This document shows, piece after piece, positions 1-7,805 of a DNA stretch of 64,000 nucleotides (position 1 is its first letter; every line of letters starts with the position of its first letter). The notes under the pieces were generated by a model. That model was not told the origin of the DNA, ran no database searches, and saw only the letters and a program-made list of their open reading frames with translations. Source of the stretch: Halostella limicola (GTDB lineage Archaea > Halobacteriota > Halobacteria > Halobacteriales > Natronoarchaeaceae); the NCBI RefSeq assembly GCF_003675875.1, contig NZ_RCDI01000002.1, forward strand, positions 374,786-438,785. The letters are read 5' to 3'. A program made the position numbers and the translations under genes.

Positions 1-5
1 CAAGC

Positions 6-2021
6 ATGGCGTCGGAATCACTGGCGGAGCTAGACGATGTGGTGCACGAACCGTCCGACGCGTTCGTGGAGTCGACGAACGTGTACGAGTTCATGCAGAC
101 GTACGGCGTCGACGACTACGACGACCTGATCCGGCGAACCACGAGCGAGGTGGAGGGCGTCGAGGCGTCCGGCGTCGACTGGTTCTGGGACGAGGTCGTC
201 GACTACCTCGACGTCGAGTTCTACGAGGACTACGACGAGGTGCGAGACGACAGCGAGGGGCCGCAGTTCACGGACTGGTACCCCGGCGGGACGATCAACA
301 TCTCGCACAACGTCTTGGACCGCCACGCCGCTGTCGACGTGGAGACGCGCAACAAGGTCGCCTGTATCTGGGAGGGCGAGGACGGCGAGATCCGGGAGGT
401 CACCTACCACGAGCTCCAGCGGCAGGCGAACAAGGTGGCGAACTACCTCGACGAGCAGGGGGTGGGGACGGGCGACACGGTGGGCCTGTACATGCCGATG
501 GTGCCCGAGGTCATCGCCATCCTCTACGGCTGTTTCAAGGTCGGCGCGGTCGCGGTGCCGATCTTCTCGGGGTTCGGCGTGGACGCGACCGCCACCCGCA
601 TCGCGGACAGCGAGTGCTCGGTGCTGTTCACCGGCGACGGGTTCTACCGCCGCGGCGACCCCGTCACGCTGAAGGAGACGGCCGACGAGGCGATCGAGGA
701 GGCCGGCCACGTCGAGCACACCGTCGTCTACGACAGGCTGGGCGCGAGCGAGGACGACGGAGCGGTCGACATTCCGTGGACGGACGACCGCGACGAGTGG
801 TGGAGCGACGCCGTCGAGCCGCAGGACGACGTGTTCCAGACGAAGGAACTGCCCGCCGACCAGGAGTCGATGCTGCTGTACTCGTCGGGGACGACCGGCA
901 AGCCGAAGGGGATCGTTCACACCCACGCCGGCGTGCAGGTGCAGTGCGCGAAGGAACTCCATTTCGGCTTCGACCTGAAGCCCGCGGACCGCTTCTTCTG
1001 GGTGAGCGACATCGGCTGGATGATGGGGCCGTGGACGCTGATCGGGACGCACACCTTCGGCGGGACCGTCGTGATGTACGAAGGCGCGCCGGACTACCCG
1101 CAACCCGATCGGTTCTGGGAGATGATCGACCGCCACGGGATCACCCAGTTCGGCATCTCCCCGACCGCCATCCGGGCGCTGCGCAAGCAGGGCGACGAGT
1201 GGGTCGAGGGCCACGACCTCTCCAGCCTCCGCATTCTCGGCTCGACCGGTGAACCGTGGGACCCCGAGTCCTGGCAGTGGTTCTACGAGCACGTCGGCGG
1301 GGGGGAAGCGCCGATCGTCAACATCTCCGGGGGCACGGAGATCTGCGGCTGCTTCCTCATGCCGATGCCCATCCAGGACCTCAAGCCCTGCACGCTCGGC
1401 GGCCCCGGCCTCGGCATGGACATCGACATCGTGAACCACGACGGCGAGTCGATCGCCGACACGAACGAGCGCGGGTTCCTCGTCGCCCGCGACTCCTGCC
1501 CGTCGATGACCAAGAGCCTCTGGAGCGGCGACGAGCGCTACCTGGAGGAGTACTGGTCGACGTGGGAGGACCTCTGGGACCACGGCGACTGGGCCCAGAA
1601 GGACGCGGACGGCTTCTGGTTCCTCCACGGCCGGGCCGACGACGCGCTCAACGTCGCCGGGCGTAAGGTCGGTCCCGCGGAGGTCGAGGGGGCGCTCATC
1701 GAGCACCCCGACGTGAACCAGGCCGCGGCGATCGGCGCGCCGGACGACACGACCGGCACCGCCGTGGTCGCCTACGTCGTCACCGAGGACGGCGTCGGGG
1801 AGTCCGACGACCTGCGGGAGGACCTCCGCGAGCAGGTCGGCGAGGAACTCGGCAAACCCTTCCGGCCCCGCGAGGTGCTGTTCGTCGACGAGTTCCCGAA
1901 AACCCAGTCCGGCAAGATCATCCGCCGCGCCATCCAGGCGACCTACACCGGCGAGGACTTGGGCGACATGAGCAGCATCGAGAACCCCGACGCCCTAGAC
2001 GAGATCGCCGCGGCGCGGTAG
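6..2021 (+). CDS. AMP-forming acyl/acetyl-CoA ligase
   Basis: Activates a carboxylic acid to its CoA thioester through an acyl-adenylate in the cytosol. The 671-residue protein has the adenylate-forming P-loop YSSGTTGKPKG near residue 292, an acidic N-terminal cap typical of Acs-sized enzymes, the hinge GRADDALNVAGRKVGP near 541, and the C-terminal KTQSGKIIRRA motif near 632 with the catalytic lysine. The A5 region reads ISGGTEICG rather than the YWQTETG of classical acetyl-CoA synthetase. The substrate may therefore be another short or branched acid; that is inference. The start lies only 5 nt inside the window, but the N-terminus looks complete. The downstream dehydrogenase and the nearby AtoE-like carrier suggest short-chain acid metabolism. 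Confidence 0.9.
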   Translation: MASESLAELDDVVHEPSDAFVESTNVYEFMQTYGVDDYDDLIRRTTSEVEGVEASGVDWFWDEVVDYLDVEFYEDYDEVRDDSEGPQFTDWYPGGTINISHNVLDRHAAVDVETRNKVACIWEGEDGEIREVTYHELQRQANKVANYLDEQGVGTGDTVGLYMPMVPEVIAILYGCFKVGAVAVPIFSGFGVDATATRIADSECSVLFTGDGFYRRGDPVTLKETADEAIEEAGHVEHTVVYDRLGASEDDGAVDIPWTDDRDEWWSDAVEPQDDVFQTKELPADQESMLLYSSGTTGKPKGIVHTHAGVQVQCAKELHFGFDLKPADRFFWVSDIGWMMGPWTLIGTHTFGGTVVMYEGAPDYPQPDRFWEMIDRHGITQFGISPTAIRALRKQGDEWVEGHDLSSLRILGSTGEPWDPESWQWFYEHVGGGEAPIVNISGGTEICGCFLMPMPIQDLKPCTLGGPGLGMDIDIVNHDGESIADTNERGFLVARDSCPSMTKSLWSGDERYLEEYWSTWEDLWDHGDWAQKDADGFWFLHGRADDALNVAGRKVGPAEVEGALIEHPDVNQAAAIGAPDDTTGTAVVAYVVTEDGVGESDDLREDLREQVGEELGKPFRPREVLFVDEFPKTQSGKIIRRAIQATYTGEDLGDMSSIENPDALDEIAAAR

Positions 2022-2124
2022 GCGTTCACGCCGTCGGTCGACGGTGCCCGCCGTCCGCTCTCGTCGCCTCGCAGTGTACATATCAACCGCCGGGTTTTGG
2101 GTAGTCTGGGCCGTCCGATACTGT

Positions 2125-2994
2125 ATGTCTGATAGTGACACACACGAACGTCTCGAAGCGCGACCGGTCGACGACGACTCGCTGCTGTTCGTCGACGACG
2201 ACCACTTCACGGAGGAGACGGTCTGTCTCGTCACCGGTGGGGGGTCCGGGATCGGGCGGGCGACCGCGGTCGCGATGGCCGCGAACGGGGTGACCGCCGT
2301 CGCCACCGACGTCGACGAAGACGGCCTCGCGGAGACGGCAGAACTGGCGGAGGAGATCGGCGCCGACGGGCGCGTCGAGACGGTGGTCGGCGACCTCACC
2401 GACGACGAGGACATCGAGCGCATCGTGGGGGCGGCCGCCGGCCACGGCACCCTCCGCTATCTCGCTAACATCGCCGGGATGCAACACATCGACGCGATCG
2501 AGGACTTCCCGATGAAGCAGTACGACCGGATGCACGACGTGATGCTCCGCGCGCCGCTGTACCTCGCGAAACGAACCATCCCGCACATCCGCGAGACGGA
2601 GGACGGCGTCGGCGCCGTCGGCAACATGGCGTCGGTCCACGGCCACTTCGTCACCTCCGACAAGGTGGGCTACAACGTCTCCAAGTTCGGTCTCCGTGGC
2701 CTCACGCAGTCCATCGCCGCGGAGGGCGGCGACGGTCTCCGGGCGTACTCCATCAGCACCGGGTACGTGAAGACGCCGCTGGTCACCGACCAGATCCCCG
2801 ACACGGCCGAGCAGCGCGGCATCTCCGTCGACGAGGTGATAGACGACGTGATGCTCGGCCAGTCCCGCGTGAAGGAGATGATGGACCCCGTCGACGTGGC
2901 CAACCTGTTCGTGTTCGGCTTCTCCGAGCACGCGCAGCACCTCAACGGCGGCGACCTGCTGTTCGACGGCGGGATGACGCTGACCTACGAGTAA
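2125..2994 (+). CDS. SDR-family oxidoreductase (3-hydroxybutyrate dehydrogenase-like)
   Basis: Classical short-chain dehydrogenase of 289 residues. It has the cofactor motif TGGGSGIG at 37-44, the structural NIAG motif, catalytic Ser170 (NMASVHG), and Tyr183/Lys187 in YNVSK. An acidic residue after the second strand (ATDVDED) suggests NAD rather than NADP. The C-terminal tail ends GGDLLFDGGMTLTYE. I chose the ATG at 2125 because the in-frame extension upstream to 2044 reads through intergenic DNA with no family similarity. A 3-hydroxybutyrate or other 3-hydroxyacyl substrate is a guess from overall similarity and from the ligase just upstream. Confidence 0.85.
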   Translation: MSDSDTHERLEARPVDDDSLLFVDDDHFTEETVCLVTGGGSGIGRATAVAMAANGVTAVATDVDEDGLAETAELAEEIGADGRVETVVGDLTDDEDIERIVGAAAGHGTLRYLANIAGMQHIDAIEDFPMKQYDRMHDVMLRAPLYLAKRTIPHIRETEDGVGAVGNMASVHGHFVTSDKVGYNVSKFGLRGLTQSIAAEGGDGLRAYSISTGYVKTPLVTDQIPDTAEQRGISVDEVIDDVMLGQSRVKEMMDPVDVANLFVFGFSEHAQHLNGGDLLFDGGMTLTYE

Positions 2995-3127
2995 CGGTAA
3001 GCGAGGCGCCCATCACCGACGCGGGCGGGTGCCTCAGCGGGCGGGTCCGGCGCCTCCCCGGCCGCGCCGGGGACGCCTCTGACGTCGCTGGGCGCACGGC
3101 CCGGCCGACGGAGCGGTCGCCCTCGCG

Positions 3128-3688
3128 CTACGACCGCCACTCGCGGCGGAGGAGGCTGTACGTGCAGGCGTCGCGGTACGCGCCGTCCGCGAACTCCACC
3201 TTGCGCTCGCGGACGTCCTGGGTGAACCCGAGAGATTCGAGGACGCCCCGCGACGCGTCGTTGTGGGCGTACGCCCCGGCGCTGACGCCGTGGACGCCGC
3301 TCTCGCGGAACACGAGGTCAACGAGGAGTTCGGCCGCCTCCCGACCGTAGCCGTGACCCTGATGTTCCGGGAGCAGCCAGTACGAGATCCACGCCCGCTC
3401 GCCGTCGACGCCGTAGGCGTGCACCGCCCCGATCGGCGTCGTCGCGTCGCCGGGGTGACCGGCGGGCGCGTCCGGGTCGTCCAGACACGCGACGAACCCG
3501 CGCGTGCCCTCGCCCTCCGCGACCTCCTCCACCTGCTCGCGGCGCTCCGCGTGGTTCCCGTGGACGAAGGAGCCGAGCAGGAACCGCACGCGCGGGTCGG
3601 TGTTCGATCGCTGGAGGAAGGCGGCGTCGTCGCGTTCGATCGTACGAAGCGCGACGCGCTCGCCCGCCTCGATAACGGGACCGGGCAT
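3128..3688 (-). CDS. GNAT N-acetyltransferase, third of a tandem triplet
   Basis: A 186-residue GNAT-fold acetyltransferase, RimJ/RimL-like. The N-terminus is MPGPVIEAGERVALRTIERDD, shared almost word for word with its two upstream paralogues. The acetyl-CoA loop reads LLPEHQGHGYGREA, followed by a typical NDASRGVLESLGF helix. Its ATG shares one base with the stop of the preceding paralogue (TGATG), so it is probably translated by re-initiation. The substrate is unknown; relatives acetylate protein N-termini, antibiotics or small amines. Confidence 0.85.
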   Translation of the reverse strand: MPGPVIEAGERVALRTIERDDAAFLQRSNTDPRVRFLLGSFVHGNHAERREQVEEVAEGEGTRGFVACLDDPDAPAGHPGDATTPIGAVHAYGVDGERAWISYWLLPEHQGHGYGREAAELLVDLVFRESGVHGVSAGAYAHNDASRGVLESLGFTQDVRERKVEFADGAYRDACTYSLLRREWRS

Positions 3689-4272
3689 CAGTCGCTTCGC
3701 GGACGATCGCCGGCCTCCCATTCCTCGCGCAGGACGCCGTACTGTATCTCGTCGCGGTATGCGCCGTCGACGAACCGCGCCTCGCGGCGACGGGACTCCT
3801 CGACGAACCCGAGGGATTCGAGCAGGCCCCGCGACGCCTCGTTGAAGTCGTACGCGCCCGCGCTGACGCCGCGGACGTCGTACGTCCGGAACAGCGTGTC
3901 GACGGCGAGTTCGACCATCTCGCCGCCGTAGCCCTCGCCCTGGTGCTCGGGGAGCAGCCAGTACGCCAGCCACGGCCGGTCGCCGTCGAGGTGCCGTGCG
4001 GTCACGGTACCGACCGGCGTCGTCTCGTCCTCGTCGGGGTGGCCGTAGGGCGCGTCCGGGTCGTCGACGCAGGCGAGGTAGGCTGCGGCGCCGTCGCTCT
4101 CCAGCCACTCCTCGATGGCCTCCTCCGACTCGGCGCGGTTGCCGTGGTGGATCGCGCCGAGGGGCCACCGGATCCGGGGGTCGGTGCGGGACCGCTGGAG
4201 GAAGGCGGCGTCGTCGCGCTCGACCGTGCGGAGGACGACGCGCTCGCCCTCTTCGATGACGGGTCCGGGCAT
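3688..4272 (-). CDS. GNAT N-acetyltransferase, second of a tandem triplet
   Basis: A 194-residue GNAT protein. It has the same MPGPVIEEGERVVLRT opening, an acetyl-CoA loop LLPEHQGEGYGGEM, and a NEASRGLLESLGF helix. It is closer to the third copy in its catalytic half, and it shares the DDPDAPYGHPDEDETTPV stretch with the first copy. A weak purine-rich Shine-Dalgarno (GGGAGGGCGAG) precedes the start, which overlaps the previous stop by one base (TGATG). The C-terminus ends in a short basic tail absent from the other copies. Confidence 0.85.
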   Translation of the reverse strand: MPGPVIEEGERVVLRTVERDDAAFLQRSRTDPRIRWPLGAIHHGNRAESEEAIEEWLESDGAAAYLACVDDPDAPYGHPDEDETTPVGTVTARHLDGDRPWLAYWLLPEHQGEGYGGEMVELAVDTLFRTYDVRGVSAGAYDFNEASRGLLESLGFVEESRRREARFVDGAYRDEIQYGVLREEWEAGDRPRSD

Positions 4273-4835
4273 CACTCGCCCTCCCACTCGCGTCGGAGCA
4301 GCCCGTACTGGTGGGCGTCGCGGTACTCGCCCTCGACGAAGTGCATCTCCCGGTTCGCGCCCTCGTGGACGAACCCGAGCGCCTCGAAGCGCTCCCGGGC
4401 GTCGTCGCCGTCCAGCACGGCCGCGGTCAGCGAGTGCGCGTCGTACGTCCGGAACAGCGTGTCGACGACGAGTTCGAGCGCCGCCTCGCCGTACCCCTCG
4501 CCCCGGAACTCGGGCGCGACCCAGTGGACGATCCCCGGCCGGTCGCGGTCGACGTGGGAGACGAACACGAACGCCACCGGCGTCGTCTCGTCCTCGTCGG
4601 GGTGGCCGTAGGGCGCGTCCGGGTCGTCGACGCAGGCGAGGTAGACCGCGTTCGCGTCGTCCTCGAACTCCTCCTCGATGGCCTCCTCGACCTCGGCCTC
4701 GTTCTTGTGGCCGTCGGCGTGGACGCCGACGCGGGCCCACGGGTCCGCGTAGAACCGCTGGAGGAAGGCGGCGTCCTCGCGCTCGACGGTACGCAGCGTG
4801 ACTTCGTCGCCGGCCTCGACGATCGGTCCCGGCAT
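4272..4835 (-). CDS. GNAT N-acetyltransferase, first of a tandem triplet
   Basis: A 187-residue GNAT protein starting MPGPIVEAGDEVTLRT. The acetyl-CoA loop is APEFRGEGYGEAALEL, and the following helix reads GDDARERFEALGF. It has diverged most from the other two. The start is fixed by a perfect eight-base Shine-Dalgarno (GGAGGTGA) ending six bases before the ATG, inside the 3' end of the small upstream ORF, whose TGA overlaps this ATG. Function is unassigned beyond acetyl transfer. The triplet probably arose by tandem duplication. Confidence 0.85.
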   Translation of the reverse strand: MPGPIVEAGDEVTLRTVEREDAAFLQRFYADPWARVGVHADGHKNEAEVEEAIEEEFEDDANAVYLACVDDPDAPYGHPDEDETTPVAFVFVSHVDRDRPGIVHWVAPEFRGEGYGEAALELVVDTLFRTYDAHSLTAAVLDGDDARERFEALGFVHEGANREMHFVEGEYRDAHQYGLLRREWEGE

Positions 4836-4942
4836 CAGTCGTCACCTCCGCTCACGGGGCGCAGTCCGTCTCGGCACCCGACCGAACGTTCGGTCGCGGA
4901 GCGCGCGACGCGGTCGCCGCGTCTGGAGAGCTCGGTTGACAT
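4835..4942 (-). CDS. 35-codon leader mini-ORF of the GNAT operon
   Basis: Encodes MSTELSRRGDRVARSATERS followed by 15 more residues. A TATA-like TTTAAT on the minus strand is centred 25-26 nt before the ATG, which predicts a leaderless transcript starting at this codon. The stop overlaps the first GNAT start as TGATG, the same junction used between all GNAT genes. The basic, arginine-rich peptide matches no family I recognise. It could be a functional micropeptide or merely a leader that delivers ribosomes to the internal Shine-Dalgarno. Confidence 0.5.
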   Translation of the reverse strand: MSTELSRRGDRVARSATERSVGCRDGLRPVSGGDD

Positions 4943-4964
4943 GTCACCGGGATCGGAGGGGAGG

Positions 4965-4970
4965 ATTAAA
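4965..4970 (-). promoter_or_regulatory. TATA box of the GNAT operon
   Basis: The minus strand reads TTTAAT in an AT-rich patch within GC-rich DNA. Its centre is 25-26 nt upstream of the mini-ORF ATG, the distance expected between an archaeal TATA box and a leaderless start. No second promoter is apparent between this point and the GNAT genes. Confidence 0.5.
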
Positions 4971-5107
4971 TCGATTTCGAGAGACTGTTACTCATTGACG
5001 AACGGTCGCACCGCGCCGGTCGGCGGACCGCCGGGCGACGCCCGGGCGGCGTCGTCCCCGTCTACCGCCCGCGATCGGCATCGGACGGTGGACCTCCTCC
5101 GTCGCCG

Positions 5108-6396
5108 TCAGTCGTCGGTGGCGGTCGCCGCGGGCGATCCGCGCTCGACCCACGTGCCGCCGTCGAAGTCGACCGCGTCGTTCCACTTGGCGACGAGCGT
5201 CGTCACCGCCAGGTCGCCGCTGATGTTCGTCATCGTGCGCATCCGGTCGAGGATGGGGTCGACCCCCGCGACGAAGCCGACGATCTCCAGCGGCAGGCCG
5301 AGCTGAGTCAGCACGAGCGTCAGCATGATCAGCCCGGTGCCGGGGACGCCGGCCGCGCCGACGCTCGCGAGCACCGCGATGGCGACGACGGTGAGCTGCT
5401 CGCCGATCGTCAGCGAGACGCCGGCGATGTTGGCGGCGAAGATGGCGACAACGCCCTAGTACATCGCCGTGCCGTCCATGTTTATCGTCGCGCCGAGCGA
5501 GAGCGAGAAGCTGTAGACGCTCTCGTCGATCCCCAGGTTCTCGTCGGCGTTCGACATTGTCACCGGGAGCGTGCCGCTCGACGAACGGATGCTCAAGGCG
5601 GTGATCAGTGCCTCCTTGCCGCCGGCGAGAAAGCCGCGCGGCGACTGCCCGACGAGCAGCACGACGATGCCGCCGAGGTGGACGACGGCGATGTGGAGGG
5701 TCACGGCCAGCGCCACCGCGAAGATGAGCAGCGCGAACGGGACGATGGCGTCGACGCCGGCCTCGCCGAACACCGCCGCCATCAGGGCGAACACGCCGAC
5801 GATGCCGTACTCCATGACGCCCCAGACGATCTTGAACATCGCCTCGGCCCCGGCCTCGACGACGTCGAAGATGGTCTCCACCCCGCGCAGGACCGCCTCG
5901 TCCTCGGCGCTCTCCTGGATCATCGCCAGCGCCAGGCCGAACACGATGGCGAAGAAGATGGTCGGCAACACGTCCCCGGCGGCCATCGCGCCGATCGGGT
6001 TCTCGGGGACGATGCCGAGAAACACCTCCTGGAGGTCCGGCGCCTCGGCCTCCTGCGGCTCCGCGTCGGTCAGCTCCAGGCCCGTCCCGGGTTTATCAGG
6101 TTCCCCACGGCGAGCCCGATGAAGACGGCGAACGCGGACGTGACGGCGTACAGCAACACCACTTGTCCGCCGATCTTTCCGAGGCTGCTCGGCGACAGCT
6201 TCCGCGCGCCCATCACCAGCGTGAACACGATGATGGGGATGATTATCATGCTCAGCAGCCGGACGAACAGGTCGCCGAGCGGCTGGAGTCGCGTCGCCGG
6301 TTCCCCCACTGCGAGTCCGAACAGCGACCCGAGCACGAACGCCGCGCCGATCCGGTACACTATCGGTATCGAGCGGTACCGTCGCCAGTACCGCAT
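5108..6396 (-). pseudogene. Disrupted dicarboxylate/amino acid:cation symporter (SLC1/DAACS family)
   Basis: The three pieces together make a near full-length SLC1-type symporter (GltP/DctA/GltT family). The N-terminal helices begin MRYWRRYRSIPIVYRIGAAF. A one-base deletion in a G run near 6086-6092 shifts the frame: NLINPG should continue TGLELTDAEP. The middle part carries the SSSGTLPVTM hairpin and the NMDGTAMY motif. The next codon is TAG at 5456-5458, where the family normally has glutamine (CAG). The frame then continues cleanly through GVVAIFAANIAGVS to a natural end. Two independent lesions suggest a real pseudogene, although the homopolymer deletion alone could be a sequencing error. 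If functional, the protein would import dicarboxylates or glutamate with Na+ or H+. Confidence 0.85.
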
Positions 6397-6521
6397 CGCG
6401 CCACTGGATGACAATATCTCCACCCGGTCCGGGCTTCATCGATCGTTTGCATAAGTGTTGCCGGTAGATCGCGCGCCGCGGCCGTCGGTCCCCCGAAACC
6501 GCGTGCGGCCGGTCCGACGCG

Positions 6522-7748
6522 TCACGCCCCTTCCCGGCCCGCCAGGGCGATGAGCGCCGAACCCGCCAGTCCCGCCGCCCCCGCGGCGAGGAAGGCCGGC
6601 GCGTACGATCCCGTCGCATCGAACGTCGCGCCCGCGGCCCAGGGGGCGACCAGCCCGGAGACGGCGAACGAGAGTGAGACGAGGCCGAACACGGCGTTCG
6701 GGTTCGCCGTCCCGAACAGGTCCGTCGTCAGCGGCGAGAGCAGCGCGCCGTTGCCGCCGTAGGCCGCGCCGTAGACGGCTGCGAACGCGAACAGCCCGAC
6801 TGCGGTGTCGACCAGTGGCAGGGCGAGCGTCGCCGCGCCCATCGCCGCCGAGCACGCGACGAACGTGCGGTGGCGGCCGAGCCGGTCCGCCGCCCACCCG
6901 ACGGCGACGCGGGCGGCGCTCGTCGTCGCGCCGACGGCGGCCAGCGCCAGCGCGCCCGCCCGCTCCCCGATGCCGACCGCGCCGGCGTGGGCGACGACGT
7001 GGACGAAGACGACGTACAGCGTCGCGTAGACGAGCACCCACCCGGCGAACACGAGGCCGAACGTCCGGGAGGCGGCGACGGCGACGACCTCGTCGCGGTA
7101 GGTCGCCCAGTCGGTCGGCGGCCTCTCGGGGTAGCCGTCGGGGAACTCGGGCGTCGGGTCGACGCCGCGGCTCGGCGGGTCGTCCGCGACGAGGGCGACC
7201 GCCGCCGCCAGCAGGACCGCCGCGCCGCCGGCCAGCGCAAGCAGGGTCGTCCGCCACCCCGTCGCCCCGACGAGACGGCTGGCCGCCGGCGCGACTGCGA
7301 GCATCCCGACGCCGAGGCCGGCCGTAGCGATACCGGCCGCGAGGCCGCGCCGGCGCCCGAACCACCGCGGGACCGTCGCGTACGAGACCACGTACACCGC
7401 GCCGAGGCCGACCCCCGCGACGACGCCGTAAGAGAGCAGGAGCGCCGGCAGCGTCCGAGCGCGCGTCGCGAGGGCGGCGCCAGCGACGAAGAGGCCGGCG
7501 CCCAGCGCGAGCAGTCGCTGGACGCCGTACCGGTCGGCGAGGACGCCGATCCCCGCGGCGGCGACGTAGATCACTGCGGTCTGGACGGAGAACACCAGCG
7601 ACACGTCGGCGCGGGAGAGGGCGAGGTCCGACTGGACTGGCCCCAGGAACACGCTGTAGGAGTACGAGACGCCGAAGACGACCAGCGTTCCGAGGAAGCA
7701 GCCGACGACGACCCGCCACCCGCGATAGACGCCCTCGCTCTCGGCCAT
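6522..7748 (-). CDS. MFS transporter, monocarboxylate/oxalate-formate antiporter-like
   Basis: A 408-residue, twelve-helix major facilitator. It has the RYG-type loop 2 motif (ADRYGVQRLLALG) and the matching loop 8 motif (ADRLGRHRTFV). The opening YRGWRVVVGCFLGTLVVFGVS is typical of the OFA/MCT-like subgroup that carries monocarboxylates. The ATG at 7748 was chosen over 7760 because TTTAAA at 7774-7779 lies 28-29 nt upstream, giving a leaderless start. It is divergent from the AtoE-like carrier and may serve a related substrate. Substrate is inferred only. Confidence 0.8.
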   Translation of the reverse strand: MAESEGVYRGWRVVVGCFLGTLVVFGVSYSYSVFLGPVQSDLALSRADVSLVFSVQTAVIYVAAAGIGVLADRYGVQRLLALGAGLFVAGAALATRARTLPALLLSYGVVAGVGLGAVYVVSYATVPRWFGRRRGLAAGIATAGLGVGMLAVAPAASRLVGATGWRTTLLALAGGAAVLLAAAVALVADDPPSRGVDPTPEFPDGYPERPPTDWATYRDEVVAVAASRTFGLVFAGWVLVYATLYVVFVHVVAHAGAVGIGERAGALALAAVGATTSAARVAVGWAADRLGRHRTFVACSAAMGAATLALPLVDTAVGLFAFAAVYGAAYGGNGALLSPLTTDLFGTANPNAVFGLVSLSFAVSGLVAPWAAGATFDATGSYAPAFLAAGAAGLAGSALIALAGREGA

Positions 7749-7773
7749 CCGGCGTAACATCGATCGGGCAAGG

Positions 7774-7779
7774 TTTAAA
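7774..7779. promoter_or_regulatory. Palindromic TATA box shared by two divergent leaderless genes
   Basis: TTTAAA is its own reverse complement. Its centre is 28-29 nt from the ATG at 7748 (minus) and 29-30 nt from the ATG at 7806 (plus). No other AT-rich box lies in the 57-bp gap. A single TBP site could therefore serve both transporter genes, with flanking BRE bases deciding polarity. Confidence 0.5.
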
Positions 7780-7805
7780 GGTAGTATTGTCGACGATCGT
7801 CAAGT

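Noticed and set aside
30-1706. 558-residue antisense reading frame opposite the acyl-CoA ligase
   Set aside because: It has valine/arginine-rich, low-complexity composition and no domain. It arises from high-GC codon bias on the other strand of a clear enzyme gene.
5456-5458. TAG in the symporter gene as a recoded (pyrrolysine or suppressor) codon
   Set aside because: The family has glutamine here, a single C-to-T change explains it, and a second lesion nearby supports decay.
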